A DNA stretch of 64,000 bases from Bacillota bacterium (GCA_019422105.1 JAHZDZ010000003.1:162230-226229), one strand, 5' to 3'; shown: positions 8,925 through 17,165, numbered from the stretch's first letter. Numbers and translations are program-made. The notes: generated from the sequence alone by a model not told the origin.

Positions 8925-9839
8925 TTATTCTGCTGAAATATCTAAAGAAATAATGTAATTTTCCCCCTCCACACTGCTCAAAACAAGTTTTGCCTCACCG
9001 GAAGGCAGAGTAACTTTTTGGCTGTATCTGTCCTCCCATGTATAACCGTCGGCAGCGTATTCCTCGCCGCTGTGATCAATAACCGGTATTTCGGAGCCAT
9101 CAGAAGTAATATATTTCAATTGGAATTTGCCCAGTGTCATAGGCCCCTTGTTTTCGTTGGTCACATAAATGTGAGCGTGTAATTTAATATCGGTACTTTC
9201 TTCCAATACTGCCTCCATAATGGTTTTCTCTTCCCTGACTCCTGTAAAGGAACCGCTGAATTTTCCTGTTATACTGCTCAAGGGAACTGCCTCTGAGGCA
9301 CCGGCAATGGATTCATCAAATTCCTCTTCCCGTGTTTTTTCTGTTTCTTCGGTATCCAGCTCTTTTTGGAAGCCGGAGCTGGATACCAGCTCTTTATTCA
9401 AGCCTTCAAAGGCCAGATCAAAGCTTAATATACTGTGATAGCCTACTATTTTAAAGATACCCTCACCGTCAGGAATTGTAATACTCTCCTCTATGGACCT
9501 TTTTTCCTCTTCGTCCAGCTCTGAGACAGTGGTGCGGGTACCGTCAGAGGATATATAGACAAGGCTTGCCTTTCCCTTTATACATTCCATGGTGCCCTTA
9601 ACTGTGACAGGGATGGAATCCTTTGCGTCAACATATAATATGCCTGTATTTTCATCCTCGGATATGTGAAGTTCTCCCTTTGCAAGATAGGTGTTTTCTT
9701 TTTGTTCCGTTTCAAGATGGTCGAAATAGCTGGTTCTGGCATTGAATAAGCCCTCAATTGAGCCGCTTTTTACAGCGCAGCCGCTGAAAAGGGCAGCAGT
9801 GCAGAGTAAGGCGGCGGAAGTCTTGCAGAATCGTTTCAT
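8925..9839 (-). CDS. Putative lipoprotein of unknown function
   Basis: A 304-residue protein with a clear lipoprotein signal: MKRFCKTSAALLCTAALF, then a lipobox ending SGC at residue 21. The mature part is hydrophilic and acidic, rich in beta-strand-like stretches, with a charged Glu/Thr/Lys-rich linker in the middle (near 165-180) that separates two halves of similar composition. No catalytic motif is evident. A ribosome binding site (GGGAGGAATT) precedes the ATG on the minus strand. It converges on dacF and shares a terminator with it. I do not recognise the family; a cell-surface sensing or envelope role is only a guess from the lipid anchor. Confidence 0.7.
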   Translation of the reverse strand: MKRFCKTSAALLCTAALFSGCAVKSGSIEGLFNARTSYFDHLETEQKENTYLAKGELHISEDENTGILYVDAKDSIPVTVKGTMECIKGKASLVYISSDGTRTTVSELDEEEKRSIEESITIPDGEGIFKIVGYHSILSFDLAFEGLNKELVSSSGFQKELDTEETEKTREEEFDESIAGASEAVPLSSITGKFSGSFTGVREEKTIMEAVLEESTDIKLHAHIYVTNENKGPMTLGKFQLKYITSDGSEIPVIDHSGEEYAADGYTWEDRYSQKVTLPSGEAKLVLSSVEGENYIISLDISAE

Positions 9840-10029
9840 AATAATTCCTCCCTTTCTTTATAGATAAAACGACGGAGAGTGCAGAAAGGTTTCAGAATAT
9901 AAAAAACTGCCCCATAAAAGAGGCAGATCAGTATGCAGAAAAAGACGAAGCTGTGGATATTGTCTACACCTGCAAGATATCTAAAAGCTAAACTCTCTCA
10001 TATCAAAGATTGCACAATTGCGCAATCTT
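9840..10029. other. Spacer with a terminator-like hairpin for azlCD
   Basis: AAGATTGC and GCAATCTT (about 10006-10031) form a hairpin that reads as a terminator after azlD on the minus strand. CTGCC...GGCAG near 9912-9930 is a second small hairpin. No gene seen. Confidence 0.45.
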
Positions 10030-10359
10030 CTACACAAACACCAACTGTATCAGAATCATATAAGATATGGTTCCGGCGGCAATGGAGAGAAACATATTTT
10101 TTTTAAGGCAGTGCAGTATGGCCGTCAGAAGTACAGCCAGGGCCTCCGGCGCACCAAAGGGGGAGGCCGTAATATTAACTGACTTCAGGCAATAAACAAT
10201 TAAAAGGCCTATAACCGCGTAGGGAAGCACCTTGCCCAGGTATTGTACATAGGGAGGAATAGGCTTATTATCCGGAAAAATAAAAAAAGGAACGAAACGG
10301 GTCAGCATGGTTCCTATGACGACCATAATGATAGTGATAATTTGCTGTGTCAAAGTCAT
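10030..10359 (-). CDS. azlD: AzlD-type branched-chain amino acid exporter subunit
   Basis: A 109-residue membrane protein with four hydrophobic segments, the normal size of AzlD. The N-terminus TMLTRFVPFFIF and the central PYAVIGLLIVYCLK match the family. AzlD pairs with AzlC to export leucine, isoleucine and valine or analogues. On the minus strand its ATG overlaps the azlC stop as ATGA, with GGGAGGAATTGAA just before it, so the pair is translationally coupled. This overlap is why I place the start at 10359 rather than 18 bp upstream. Confidence 0.88.
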   Translation of the reverse strand: MTLTQQIITIIMVVIGTMLTRFVPFFIFPDNKPIPPYVQYLGKVLPYAVIGLLIVYCLKSVNITASPFGAPEALAVLLTAILHCLKKNMFLSIAAGTISYMILIQLVFV

Positions 10360-11063
10360 TTCAATTCCTCCCTGCATTCCAGTTTTTTACGGCACAATGT
10401 CAGAAGAATAAGAATAGATACCATAGCTGCTATGATAAAATTATCTTTGCCGAAAAGAATCAGGCAGGCGGCGGAGGCAGCTACGCCAATGACTGCCGGC
10501 GTATGTATTTTCTGTGAAAACCATTGGTCTAAAAAGATAACGACAAATAGGGCGGTCATGACAAAATCAATACCCTGGGTGTTAAAATGAATAAAGGAGC
10601 CTAAAATGCCGCCCAAAGTGGCACCTAAAACCCAATAGATATGGTTCATGAGGGTGACAAAAAACATGAACCAGCTGTGGTCAACACCCGGCGGCGGCGC
10701 AACGGTACAGTTTATTGAAAAGGATTCATCACACATGCCGAAAATCAGGTAAAATTTTTTCCAGCCTGTACCACGGTATTTTTCCAGCATAGACAGGCCG
10801 TAAAATAAATGTCTGGCGTTTACAGTCAGCGTCAGGATGAGTGCATAAAGGGGGTGGAACGCGGAAACCAGGAGACTGACTGCCACAATCTCCATTGATC
10901 CGGCAAAGATGGTCAGGCTCATCAGCATAGGATAAAGGAAGGAAAAACCCATAGAATTCATATAAATGCCATAGGCAAGTCCAATAAAGGCAAAGCCGGC
11001 GCAGATTGGCAGAGTGTAGGGCAGCGCCGCTTTAAAGGCTTTCATTTTGATACCCATATTCAT
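10356..11063 (-). CDS. azlC: AzlC-type branched-chain amino acid exporter subunit
   Basis: A 235-residue protein with several transmembrane helices and the AzlC signatures PICAGFAFIGLAYGIYM near the start and ARHLFYGLSMLEKY in the middle (residues about 82-95). It forms the large subunit of the AzlCD exporter. On the minus strand AGAAAGGAAA precedes two close ATG codons (11063 and 11057); either could be used. It is first in a two-gene operon with azlD. The upstream 660 bp hold no gene. Confidence 0.9.
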   Translation of the reverse strand: MNMGIKMKAFKAALPYTLPICAGFAFIGLAYGIYMNSMGFSFLYPMLMSLTIFAGSMEIVAVSLLVSAFHPLYALILTLTVNARHLFYGLSMLEKYRGTGWKKFYLIFGMCDESFSINCTVAPPPGVDHSWFMFFVTLMNHIYWVLGATLGGILGSFIHFNTQGIDFVMTALFVVIFLDQWFSQKIHTPAVIGVAASAACLILFGKDNFIIAAMVSILILLTLCRKKLECREELK

Positions 11064-11726
11064 TTTCCTTTCTGTAAATAATTTTTCATATTCATAAATA
11101 TAGCGGAGAATTCCGATATGTTAATTACCCGTAAAATAATATACATTGGCTTTATTGTGATTATTGGGGCATAGAGCAATTATAAGGCATAGGCGGATAG
11201 CTTTGCAGGAGATACCGACAACCAAAGGTTTAAGATGTTTTTTCTCAAAGTTCGCCGATAATGCGGGAAAGCTGTCTAATGTATGGTTTTTTCCGTTTTT
11301 TGGCATATAGTATATCTTAAAAGCGGAGAAAAAGGCTGCTGAAAAAGTACACTTACAAGATTGATTGTTAAAGTATGCGGTGTAAGCAACCTTTTGCGCA
11401 GCAAAGGTACTGGTCACCGGCAAGAAAGCCGGACGCTGCAGGCGGCTTTTGCTCTAGGCAAAAGTGATGAACATGAAACCACAGGTATCGCGGTAGCTCC
11501 GCTGAAATTTATCATTATTATATCTTAACGTAATAAAATAGGAAAAGCAATCCTGTGAGAAAAAATGGAAATAAAAATACAAATCTGCATTTCTTCCGTA
11601 TATAAAATAGCATGGAAGGATGCATACTAGATTTACTATGGACGAATATTCTAAAATTTGATATGATTAGTAAGGATTCAGTATAGTTGAAAAAGAATTG
11701 AAGGACAGAAAGGAAACTACTTTATT
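11064..11726. other. Gene-free region with a dispersed repeat
   Basis: No supported gene in about 660 bp. A weak 100-codon minus-strand frame has no ribosome binding site. The centre (11343-11520) is a dispersed repeat whose second copy lies inverted at 15361-15540. The end carries the upstream sequence of the M50 gene, AT-rich with AGAAAGGAAAC before the ATG at 11727. Confidence 0.6.
11343..11520 (+). repeat. Dispersed intergenic repeat, copy 1
   Basis: Shares AGTACAC..TACAAG..TTGTT, then TTGCGCAGCAAAGGTACTGG plus TCAC, then CTGAAATTTATC, in the same order as the reverse complement of 15361-15540. It contains nested hairpins: GCAGC...GCTGC around CCGGC-AAGAAA-GCCGG, and GGCTTTTGC-TCTA-GGCAAAAG. 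Both copies are in gene-free DNA. Confidence 0.65.
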
Positions 11727-12323
11727 ATGCGGATACTATTGATTTTACTTCTTGGGATACCCGGAATACTGGTTGCAACAACAATACATGAATTTACACG
11801 GGCTTTGGTGTCTACAATGCTCGGAGATAAGCTGCCAAAGGAAAAGGGCAGATTGACATTGAACCCTGTGAAGCATTTTGAACCCATCGGTTTTATTTTG
11901 ATGTATGCAACGGGCTTTGGCTGGGGCAAGCCGGTGGAAACCAGTGCCCTTTATTATAAGAACAGGCAAAGGGATGTTCTTTTGACAGCGGTTATGCCAA
12001 CAGCTGCCAATCTTATATGCGCGGTTTTATTTGCAGTCCTTTATAGGCTTGTCGGCAGGCAAAACCAGATTGTTGCCCTTTTGCTCTCCAATGTAATACA
12101 TTATAATATTACGCTGGCGGCTTACAACATTGTTCCTGTTACGCCCATGGATGGGCTTAAGGTAATGAACAGTCTTTTGCCCGCTAATACTTACTTTAAG
12201 TATATTCAGTATGAAAAGGTAGTACAAATGCTGTTTTTGTTCCTGTTATTCATGGGAACGACGGATATTGTTTTTGGCCCTCTCATTGGCTTATTAGAGG
12301 GAATCATTTACCATATCATTTGA
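11727..12323 (+). CDS. M50 (site-2 protease) family membrane protein with degenerate zinc motif
   Basis: A 198-residue membrane protein of the small site-2-protease group that normally precedes scpA in Clostridia. It keeps the family layout: a first helix ending in the zinc motif, GRLTLNPVKHFEPIGF, GWGKPVETS, and a late NIVPVTPMDGLKV with the aspartate that would be the third zinc ligand. The zinc motif, however, reads HEFTR (residues about 22-26) instead of HExxH, so the second histidine is an arginine. It is therefore probably not a working metalloprotease, although the fold looks intact. scpA follows 24 bp later. The start ATG is preceded by AGAAAGGA. Confidence 0.82.
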   Translation: MRILLILLLGIPGILVATTIHEFTRALVSTMLGDKLPKEKGRLTLNPVKHFEPIGFILMYATGFGWGKPVETSALYYKNRQRDVLLTAVMPTAANLICAVLFAVLYRLVGRQNQIVALLLSNVIHYNITLAAYNIVPVTPMDGLKVMNSLLPANTYFKYIQYEKVVQMLFLFLLFMGTTDIVFGPLIGLLEGIIYHII

Positions 12324-12347
12324 CAAAAATGCAAAGAGGGATGCGGT

Positions 12348-13133
12348 GTGCAGGATATAACAGTAAAACTTGAGGCATTTGAAGGGCCTTTGGATTTGCT
12401 TTACCATTTGATAGAAAAAAACGAGATAGATATTTATGATATTCCCATATCCATGATAACAGAGCAGTACCTTGCCTATTTGCAGGAGGCAAAGGAAAGG
12501 GATATGGAGAATATGAGCGAATTTCTTTTGATGGCGGCTACCCTGCTGGAAATCAAATCGAGGATGCTTCTGCCGAATCCGAAAAAGGAAGAGGAGGAGG
12601 AAAAGGATCCCAGGGATGAGCTTGTTACAAGGCTTATTGAATATAAAAGATTCAAGGAAGTGACGGGCGAGTTTAAGCTTCGGCAGGAAAAAGCTGCCTT
12701 GATACTTTATAAGGAGGCTGATGATACTTTCCGGCTGTTCCGGGAGGAGGAAGAGGAAAGCCTGGAGGAATATCTGGACGGCATTACCATTGATGATATT
12801 TTCAGGGCATTTGAGGACGTTATGAAGCGCAGGGAAGGAAAGATTGATAAAATAAGAAGCGGATTCCGTGAGGTATCCAGGGATTTATATACCATTGATG
12901 AAAAAATAAGCTATATCAGCGATTTGCTGATTTTAAACCCTAAGGTGCGTTTCAGCTCAATTTTCAGAAGCGATTCCAGAAAAATGGAGGTGGTTGTCAC
13001 CTTTCTGGCGCTTTTGGAGCTGATTAAGATGAAGCGGGTAAAGATAGCGCAGGATAAAAATTTTGATGAAATTACAATAATGAACAGTGGATGTGAAACG
13101 AATGAAGCTATCAGAGCTGGAAGCTATAATTGA
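12348..13133 (+). CDS. scpA: Segregation and condensation protein A
   Basis: ScpA is the kleisin that bridges the two SMC heads. The 261-residue protein opens with the hallmark LEAFEGPLDLLYHLIEKNEIDIYDIPI (shown in part: FEGPLDLLYHLI), followed by a helical N-terminal domain, a charged middle (KKEEEEEKDPRDE, about 80-95) and a C-terminal winged helix ending near VTFLALLELIKMKRV. Translation starts at GTG 12348 after AAAGAGGGATG. The 3' end overlaps scpB by about 30 bp, which implies coupled synthesis. Partners in this window are smc (554) and scpB. Confidence 0.95.
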   Translation: MQDITVKLEAFEGPLDLLYHLIEKNEIDIYDIPISMITEQYLAYLQEAKERDMENMSEFLLMAATLLEIKSRMLLPNPKKEEEEEKDPRDELVTRLIEYKRFKEVTGEFKLRQEKAALILYKEADDTFRLFREEEEESLEEYLDGITIDDIFRAFEDVMKRREGKIDKIRSGFREVSRDLYTIDEKISYISDLLILNPKVRFSSIFRSDSRKMEVVVTFLALLELIKMKRVKIAQDKNFDEITIMNSGCETNEAIRAGSYN

Positions 13134-13641
13134 GTCCATACTTTTTATTTCCGGGGAGGCGGTGCCGCTTGGCGTTATTGCCCAGACCATCCATATGGAT
13201 AAGGCGACGACAAAGGCAATCATTCAGACACTGGCTGACAGGTATCAGCAGGAAAAGCGTGGGATACAGGTAGTGGAGATAGACGGCGCTTATCAGATGT
13301 GCACGGCACCGCAGTGTTTTGAATTTATACGGAATATGTATAAAAGCCCGGTCAAACAAGGACTGAGCCAGTCTCTTCTGGAAACTTTGGCAATCATTGC
13401 CTACAAACAGCCCATTACAAAGGGGCAGATTGAGGAAATCAGAGGCGTAAATGCCGATCATGCTGTCAATAAGCTGGTAGAGAAAAGACTGGTCTGTGAG
13501 GTTGGGCGTATGGATACGCCGGGTAAGCCCATTTTGTTTGGTACAACAAAAGAATTTCTAAGATATTTTGGATTTAAAAGCACGAAGGATTTGCCGCCTT
13601 TGGAGGCGGAGGCGGTTTTGGAGACAAAGGCTGAGAATTGA
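13102..13641 (+). CDS. scpB: Segregation and condensation protein B
   Basis: ScpB binds ScpA in the SMC complex. The 179-residue product has the two winged-helix domains of the family, with the signatures LEAIIESILFISGEAVPLG at the start and SLLETLAIIAYKQPITKGQI then VNADHAVNKLVEKRLV in the second half, ending TTKEFLRYFGFKSTKDLPPL. I place the start at ATG 13102, inside the end of scpA; GTG codons at 13087 and 13093 are alternatives. Downstream comes a repeat and then a terminator before the second dacF. Confidence 0.95.
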   Translation: MKLSELEAIIESILFISGEAVPLGVIAQTIHMDKATTKAIIQTLADRYQQEKRGIQVVEIDGAYQMCTAPQCFEFIRNMYKSPVKQGLSQSLLETLAIIAYKQPITKGQIEEIRGVNADHAVNKLVEKRLVCEVGRMDTPGKPILFGTTKEFLRYFGFKSTKDLPPLEAEAVLETKAEN

Positions 13642-13681
13642 TTCAAAAAAATCAAAGCCTCGAGGATTTAACCGAATACGA

Positions 13682-13740
13682 CTGCAAGGGTCGTACCCCT
13701 GTTTATAACGGAAAACTGTATTTTCCTTAAATAATTTTTT
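13682..13740 (+). repeat. Dispersed hairpin repeat type 2, copy 1
   Basis: CTGCAAGGGT..ACCCCTG..CGGAAAACTGTATTTTCC lines up with 23251-23310 (CTGCAGGGGT..ACCCTTG..CGGAAAATTTTATTTTCC). Each copy can form two hairpins: GGGT/ACCC and GGAAAA/TTTTCC. Confidence 0.45.
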
Positions 13741-13814
13741 GCTTCCCTTCGCTTTTTTCAAAAAGGGAGTGGGTTTGTGTGAAGCACAATGGCAAGGTAG
13801 TTTTTCGAAAGTCT

Positions 13815-13868
13815 GAAAGTCTTATTTATTAAAGTCTTATTTAGTAAGGTATAAGGCTTTCTTTTTTT
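13815..13868 (+). terminator. Terminator after scpB
   Basis: GAAAGTCTTAT and ATAAGGCTTTC form an 11 bp stem with one G-U pair, followed by TTTTTTT. The left arm is duplicated (13815 and 13830), so two alternative foldings are possible. Confidence 0.75.
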
Positions 13869-13958
13869 GGAACATTGTTCCTGCTGTCCATTTGATACAT
13901 ATTCAGACAAAAAAGGCAAAAGATAAAGAAAAACAATGGATGAAGGAGCAGACAGAAA

Positions 13959-15134
13959 ATGAAAAAATGGTTAACCGTTTTTATGATATTATCTTTAATG
14001 GCACCAAATACCGTATTTGCAGAGGAAATTCAGAAGCCAAAGGCCGATGCACAGGGGGCGGTGCTGATGGATTTTGAGACAGGCAGAGTGCTCTGGGGGA
14101 AAAATGAAAAAGAGCCTATGGCAATGGCCAGCACAACAAAAATTATGACCTGTATACTGGCACTGGAAAGCGGTAGGCTCGATGAGACAGTCACTGCGAC
14201 CAAAAATGCTGCTATTGCCCCAAAAACCCGTATGGGATTGCAGACAGGAGAGGAGCACAGGCTGGGGGACTTACTGTATCCCCTCATGCTGATGTCTGCC
14301 AATGATTCCGCTGTGGCAATCGCGGAGCATTTGGGCGGAAGTGTGGAAGGTTTCTGTGAAATGATGAATGAGAAGGCGAAGGAAATCGGCTGTGAGGATA
14401 CGGTGTTTGAAACACCGAACGGACTGGACAAGGGGGAGCACCATTCCACTGCCTATGATATGGCCCTTATCACACGCTATGCCATGAGTAACGAGAAATT
14501 TGTGGAGATCATTAATACAAAAAGCATATCCATTCCAACACAGGCGGGCTCTGATGAAAAAAGATATGATCTTGTCAATAAAAACAGGCTTCTCAATGAG
14601 TATGAGGGCGCAATGGGTGTAAAAACGGGTTTTACCGGAAAAGCGGGGCAGTGCTTTGTGGGTGCGGCGCAAAGAGACGGCAGAATATTGATTTCCGTGG
14701 TATTGGCAAGCGGCTGGGGGACAAAGGGCAAGGAGCAGAAATGGCGCGACACAAGGTCTATTCTCGATTATGGTTTTGCCAATTATCAGTATGACGAAAT
14801 TTTAAACGGCGGGGAAAAAGTGAGAGAGCTTCCCGTCACCTTTTCCAGAGAGGGCAGTGTTTCACTATGCTATGAGGACAGTCTGCGGGCGATGCTTAGA
14901 AGTGATGAAAGAAACAGTCTCAGATATGAAATCAGCCTTCCCGATACTTTGGAAGCCCCTGTGGAGAAGGGACAGAGCGTAGGAGAGGTAAAAATATATA
15001 CAGACGGAGGAGAGCTTGTGGGGCAGAGCAAAATTATTGCGGAGGAAAATGTTTTGCGCCATGATTTTAAAACTTCTTTGAAAAAAATAATTGACGGCTG
15101 GCTGCGTATGGGCGGAAGCTCTGTTTTTGAGTAA
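13959..15134 (+). CDS. dacF: D-alanyl-D-alanine carboxypeptidase (second DacF-type)
   Basis: A 391-residue S11 peptidase, a paralogue of the enzyme at 7598. Residues 1-21 are a signal peptide (MKKWLTVFMILSLMAPNTVFA). Active-site motifs: STTK (serine near 58), SAND (near 112) and KTG in VKTGFTG (near 222). A beta domain and a C-terminal amphipathic anchor follow (LKKIIDGWLRM). Its place after scpAB matches the conserved B. subtilis-like order scpA-scpB-dacB-spmA-spmB-rluB, where the enzyme trims spore cortex peptidoglycan. A sporulation role is inferred from that context. The spmA and spmB genes that usually follow are absent here. Confidence 0.93.
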   Translation: MKKWLTVFMILSLMAPNTVFAEEIQKPKADAQGAVLMDFETGRVLWGKNEKEPMAMASTTKIMTCILALESGRLDETVTATKNAAIAPKTRMGLQTGEEHRLGDLLYPLMLMSANDSAVAIAEHLGGSVEGFCEMMNEKAKEIGCEDTVFETPNGLDKGEHHSTAYDMALITRYAMSNEKFVEIINTKSISIPTQAGSDEKRYDLVNKNRLLNEYEGAMGVKTGFTGKAGQCFVGAAQRDGRILISVVLASGWGTKGKEQKWRDTRSILDYGFANYQYDEILNGGEKVRELPVTFSREGSVSLCYEDSLRAMLRSDERNSLRYEISLPDTLEAPVEKGQSVGEVKIYTDGGELVGQSKIIAEENVLRHDFKTSLKKIIDGWLRMGGSSVFE

Positions 15135-15706
15135 TAAACCTGACAGGGAGCGTACATGTTTTCAGATGCCCCATGACATTTATGGTCTTATAAACAGAAA
15201 TATTTTTAATGGGCGGAAAAATTTATCATTTATGGAGACTTGTCCGGATAGTTATGGTATACTGTCGCAGAATGCGGAGAAAAGTATATCACTTTTATGG
15301 AATAATTAATTTTTTTGGGGGAAATTTGGATGGTTGGCGGCTGAGTGCAACGGAATATTAATCAACGTAATAAAGGACAAAGCCATGCTCTCCGCTATTA
15401 TCCTATACGAACGATAAATTTCAGAGATGAACCTCGAAACCAATGGCTTTATAGTGACCAGTACCTTTGCTACGCAAATGACGGCTTATGCTCTTCATCT
15501 AAACAAGCCAGCTTGTACGGTGTACTTCTTAAAAAAAGCCGAGAAAGAAGCAGTCTGACTGCTTTGCTGGCAGGAAATGCTTCTTCGAGGGATTCGAGAA
15601 GCAACGCGAGTTTTACGAGTAACTCTGCGTGAATTTATGCTATACTATTATAGAATGACCGTTTTGGAATGGACAGCCTTTACCAGGATTTTAGGGAGGA
15701 AGAAAA
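15135..15706. other. Gene-free region between dacF2 and rluB, with repeat
   Basis: About 570 bp without a supported gene. It contains the inverted copy of the 11343-11520 repeat (15361-15540), then hairpins AGCAGTC-TGA-CTGCT (15548-15562) and CTTCTTCGAG-GGATT-CGAGAAG (15580-15601). A TATACTAT sequence at 15640 could be a -10 element for rluB, but no good -35 is present. Confidence 0.55.
15361..15540 (-). repeat. Dispersed intergenic repeat, copy 2 (inverted)
   Basis: The reverse complement of this stretch matches 11343-11520 over several blocks, including 23 of 24 bases around GCAAAGGTACTGGTCAC and an AGTACAC..TACAAG block. The plus strand is open for 95 codons here, but without a ribosome binding site. 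Confidence 0.65.
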
Positions 15707-16420
15707 ATGGAAGTAAGATTGCAGAAATATTTGGCGGACGCAGGTATCGCATCCAGAAGAAAGGCAGAGGAACTGATTCTTCAGGGCAGGGTTGAGGTGA
15801 ATGGCAAAACAGTAAGGGAGCTTGGAACAAAAATTGACGATAAAAAGGATACGGTATCCTTTAACGGAAAAGAGATTAAGACAGATCAGAAGCTTGTCTA
15901 TATTATGCTTTATAAGCCTGAGGGCTATGTGACGACGGTAAAGGATCAGTTTGACAGGCCGACGGTAATGGATTTGATCAAAAATGTGGAGGAGCGGGTG
16001 TTTCCGATCGGAAGACTTGATTATGATACCTCCGGCCTTCTTCTTCTGACAAATGACGGTAAGCTGACCTTTAAGCTGACCCACCCAAAGCATGAAGTGG
16101 AAAAAACCTATTTGGCGAAGGTATACGGCGTACCGGATCAAAATGATATGAACCAGCTTAGGAGAGGTGTGATGATAGACGGCAAAAAGACCGAGCCGGC
16201 AAAGGCAAGACTTGTCAGTACCAGTGATAAGTATGCCAATGTGGAAATTATCATACATGAGGGAAAAAACAGACAGGTCAGAAAAATGTTTGACGCTGTC
16301 AGGCATCCTGTTTCCCAGCTGAGAAGAGAGGCAACGGGAAGTCTTTCTCTGGGCAATATGAAAAAAGGAGAATGGCGGTATTTGACGGAGAAGGAAGTCA
16401 GATATTTGAAATCCCTTTAA
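15707..16420 (+). CDS. rluB: RluB/RsuA-family pseudouridine synthase
   Basis: A 237-residue rRNA pseudouridine synthase. An N-terminal S4 RNA-binding domain (RLQKYLADAGIASRRKAEEL, residues 4-23) is followed by the catalytic domain, with the conserved aspartate 105 in GRLDYDTSGLLLLTNDG. KTYLAKVYG and EGKNRQVRKMFDAV are further family signatures. The length and the position downstream of scpAB-dacF fit RluB, which modifies 23S rRNA U2605 in characterised bacteria; RsuA or RluE specificity cannot be excluded by eye. The ATG is preceded by AGGGAGGA. Its terminator region is interrupted by a small inserted element. Confidence 0.92.
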   Translation: MEVRLQKYLADAGIASRRKAEELILQGRVEVNGKTVRELGTKIDDKKDTVSFNGKEIKTDQKLVYIMLYKPEGYVTTVKDQFDRPTVMDLIKNVEERVFPIGRLDYDTSGLLLLTNDGKLTFKLTHPKHEVEKTYLAKVYGVPDQNDMNQLRRGVMIDGKKTEPAKARLVSTSDKYANVEIIIHEGKNRQVRKMFDAVRHPVSQLRREATGSLSLGNMKKGEWRYLTEKEVRYLKSL

Positions 16421-16442
16421 TAATAACAGGGGGGCTCTGCCT

Positions 16443-16667
16443 GTCTGAGAGTGTCAACAAAGTCGCTACTCTATCAAATTCATGGCGCTAGCCATGAATT
16501 TGATTACATATGGACGAAATACCGATTTGCTTGCACAAGGGCTTTCAGCCCCTGCAAATCTGTATTTCCACACGTAGGCGGAAGTGAATTCCGCCTACGC
16601 GATTTCAGTTCGAGGACTCTGTCCTTGAGCTCTTATCGCGCAAAATTTACTTTGTATACAGTCTGAG
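16443..16667. mobile_element. MITE-like insertion inside the rluB terminator
   Basis: The 7 bp GTCTGAG occurs at 16443-16449 and again at 16661-16667, flanking about 211 bp. Joining the flanks at one copy of GTCTGAG restores a good intrinsic terminator (GCCTG-TCTGAG-GCAGGC nested in GGGC...GCCC, then TTTTTT). The inner ends resemble each other as inverted repeats: TGTCAACAAAGT on the left and TGTATACAAAGT on the right (10 of 12). Inside are three strong palindromes: a 14 bp stem at 16473-16504 with a GCTA loop, GATTTGC...GCAAATC around GGGCT/AGCCC, and CGTAGGCGGAA-GTGAA-TTCCGCCTACG. No transposase is encoded. Confidence 0.72.
16473..16504. repeat. Perfect 14 bp inverted repeat inside the MITE
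   Basis: ATCAAATTCATGGC, the 4-base loop GCTA, then GCCATGAATTTGAT. The arms are fully complementary. Confidence 0.9.
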
Positions 16668-16706
16668 GCAGGCTTTGCCCGCCCTTTTTTGAGAGGATAG
16701 GCAGAT

Positions 16707-16979
16707 ATGAATGAGAAAGTGTATTTTTTCAGGGCCGTCATAAAAAAGGTTCCTGATATAGACGGAGCATATATTGAGTTCCCCTACGATGTGAGAGAGG
16801 AATTTGGACGAGGCAGGGTCAGGGTACATGCCACCTTTGACGGAGCAGACTATGACGGCAGCCTGGTGCGCATGAAAACGCCGGGGCACATTATAGGTAT
16901 TAGAAAGGACATCAGAAAAAAGATAGGAAAGGAAGCGGGAGATGAAATAGAGGTGACCATTCGGGAAAGAAAGCAGTAA
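16707..16979 (+). CDS. DUF1905 domain protein
   Basis: A 90-residue single-domain protein. FFRAVIKKVPDIDGAYIEFP, then VRVHATFDGADYDGSLVRM and a C-terminal DEIEVTIRER, match the small beta-barrel DUF1905 domain, often found alone or fused to a YdeI-like domain; no biochemical role is known. AGAGGATAG lies before the ATG. It stands immediately downstream of the split terminator of rluB, so its own promoter may lie in the inserted element; this is a guess. Confidence 0.75.
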   Translation: MNEKVYFFRAVIKKVPDIDGAYIEFPYDVREEFGRGRVRVHATFDGADYDGSLVRMKTPGHIIGIRKDIRKKIGKEAGDEIEVTIRERKQ

Positions 16980-17126
16980 AGGCTCTGAAGGATGAAATAC
17001 GGATGGTTTTTTGTTATATCTATATATGGGGAATCATGTAAATTGTACTGTGTGCTTTTCAGGGATTGCAGACACAGGCGATTTGTTTTCCGGAGTTTTG
17101 CAGTAATGCAAAGCGGAATAATTTAT

Positions 17127-17165
17127 AAACAGGCTGTCTGTCAAAGCAAACAGCCTATTTTTTAA
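17127..17165 (+). terminator. Intrinsic terminator before the phosphatase operon
   Basis: AGGCTGT (17131-17137) pairs with ACAGCCT (17150-17156), followed by ATTTTTT. It separates the DUF1905 gene from the operon that begins at 17229. Confidence 0.8.

Larger units (their letters stand above)
13642..13958. other. Gene-free region between scpB and dacF2
   Basis: Contains a dispersed repeat (13682-13740) and a terminator (13815-13868). No gene is supported. The dacF2 ribosome binding site (AAGGAGC) is about 12 bp before the ATG at 13959. Confidence 0.55.

Noticed and set aside
11121..11423. A 100-codon minus-strand frame
   Set aside because: No ribosome binding site, low-complexity composition, and it overlaps the dispersed repeat.
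15345..15632. A 95-codon frame between dacF2 and rluB
   Set aside because: No ribosome binding site, and the sequence matches an inverted intergenic repeat at 11343-11520 that is not open in the same frame.
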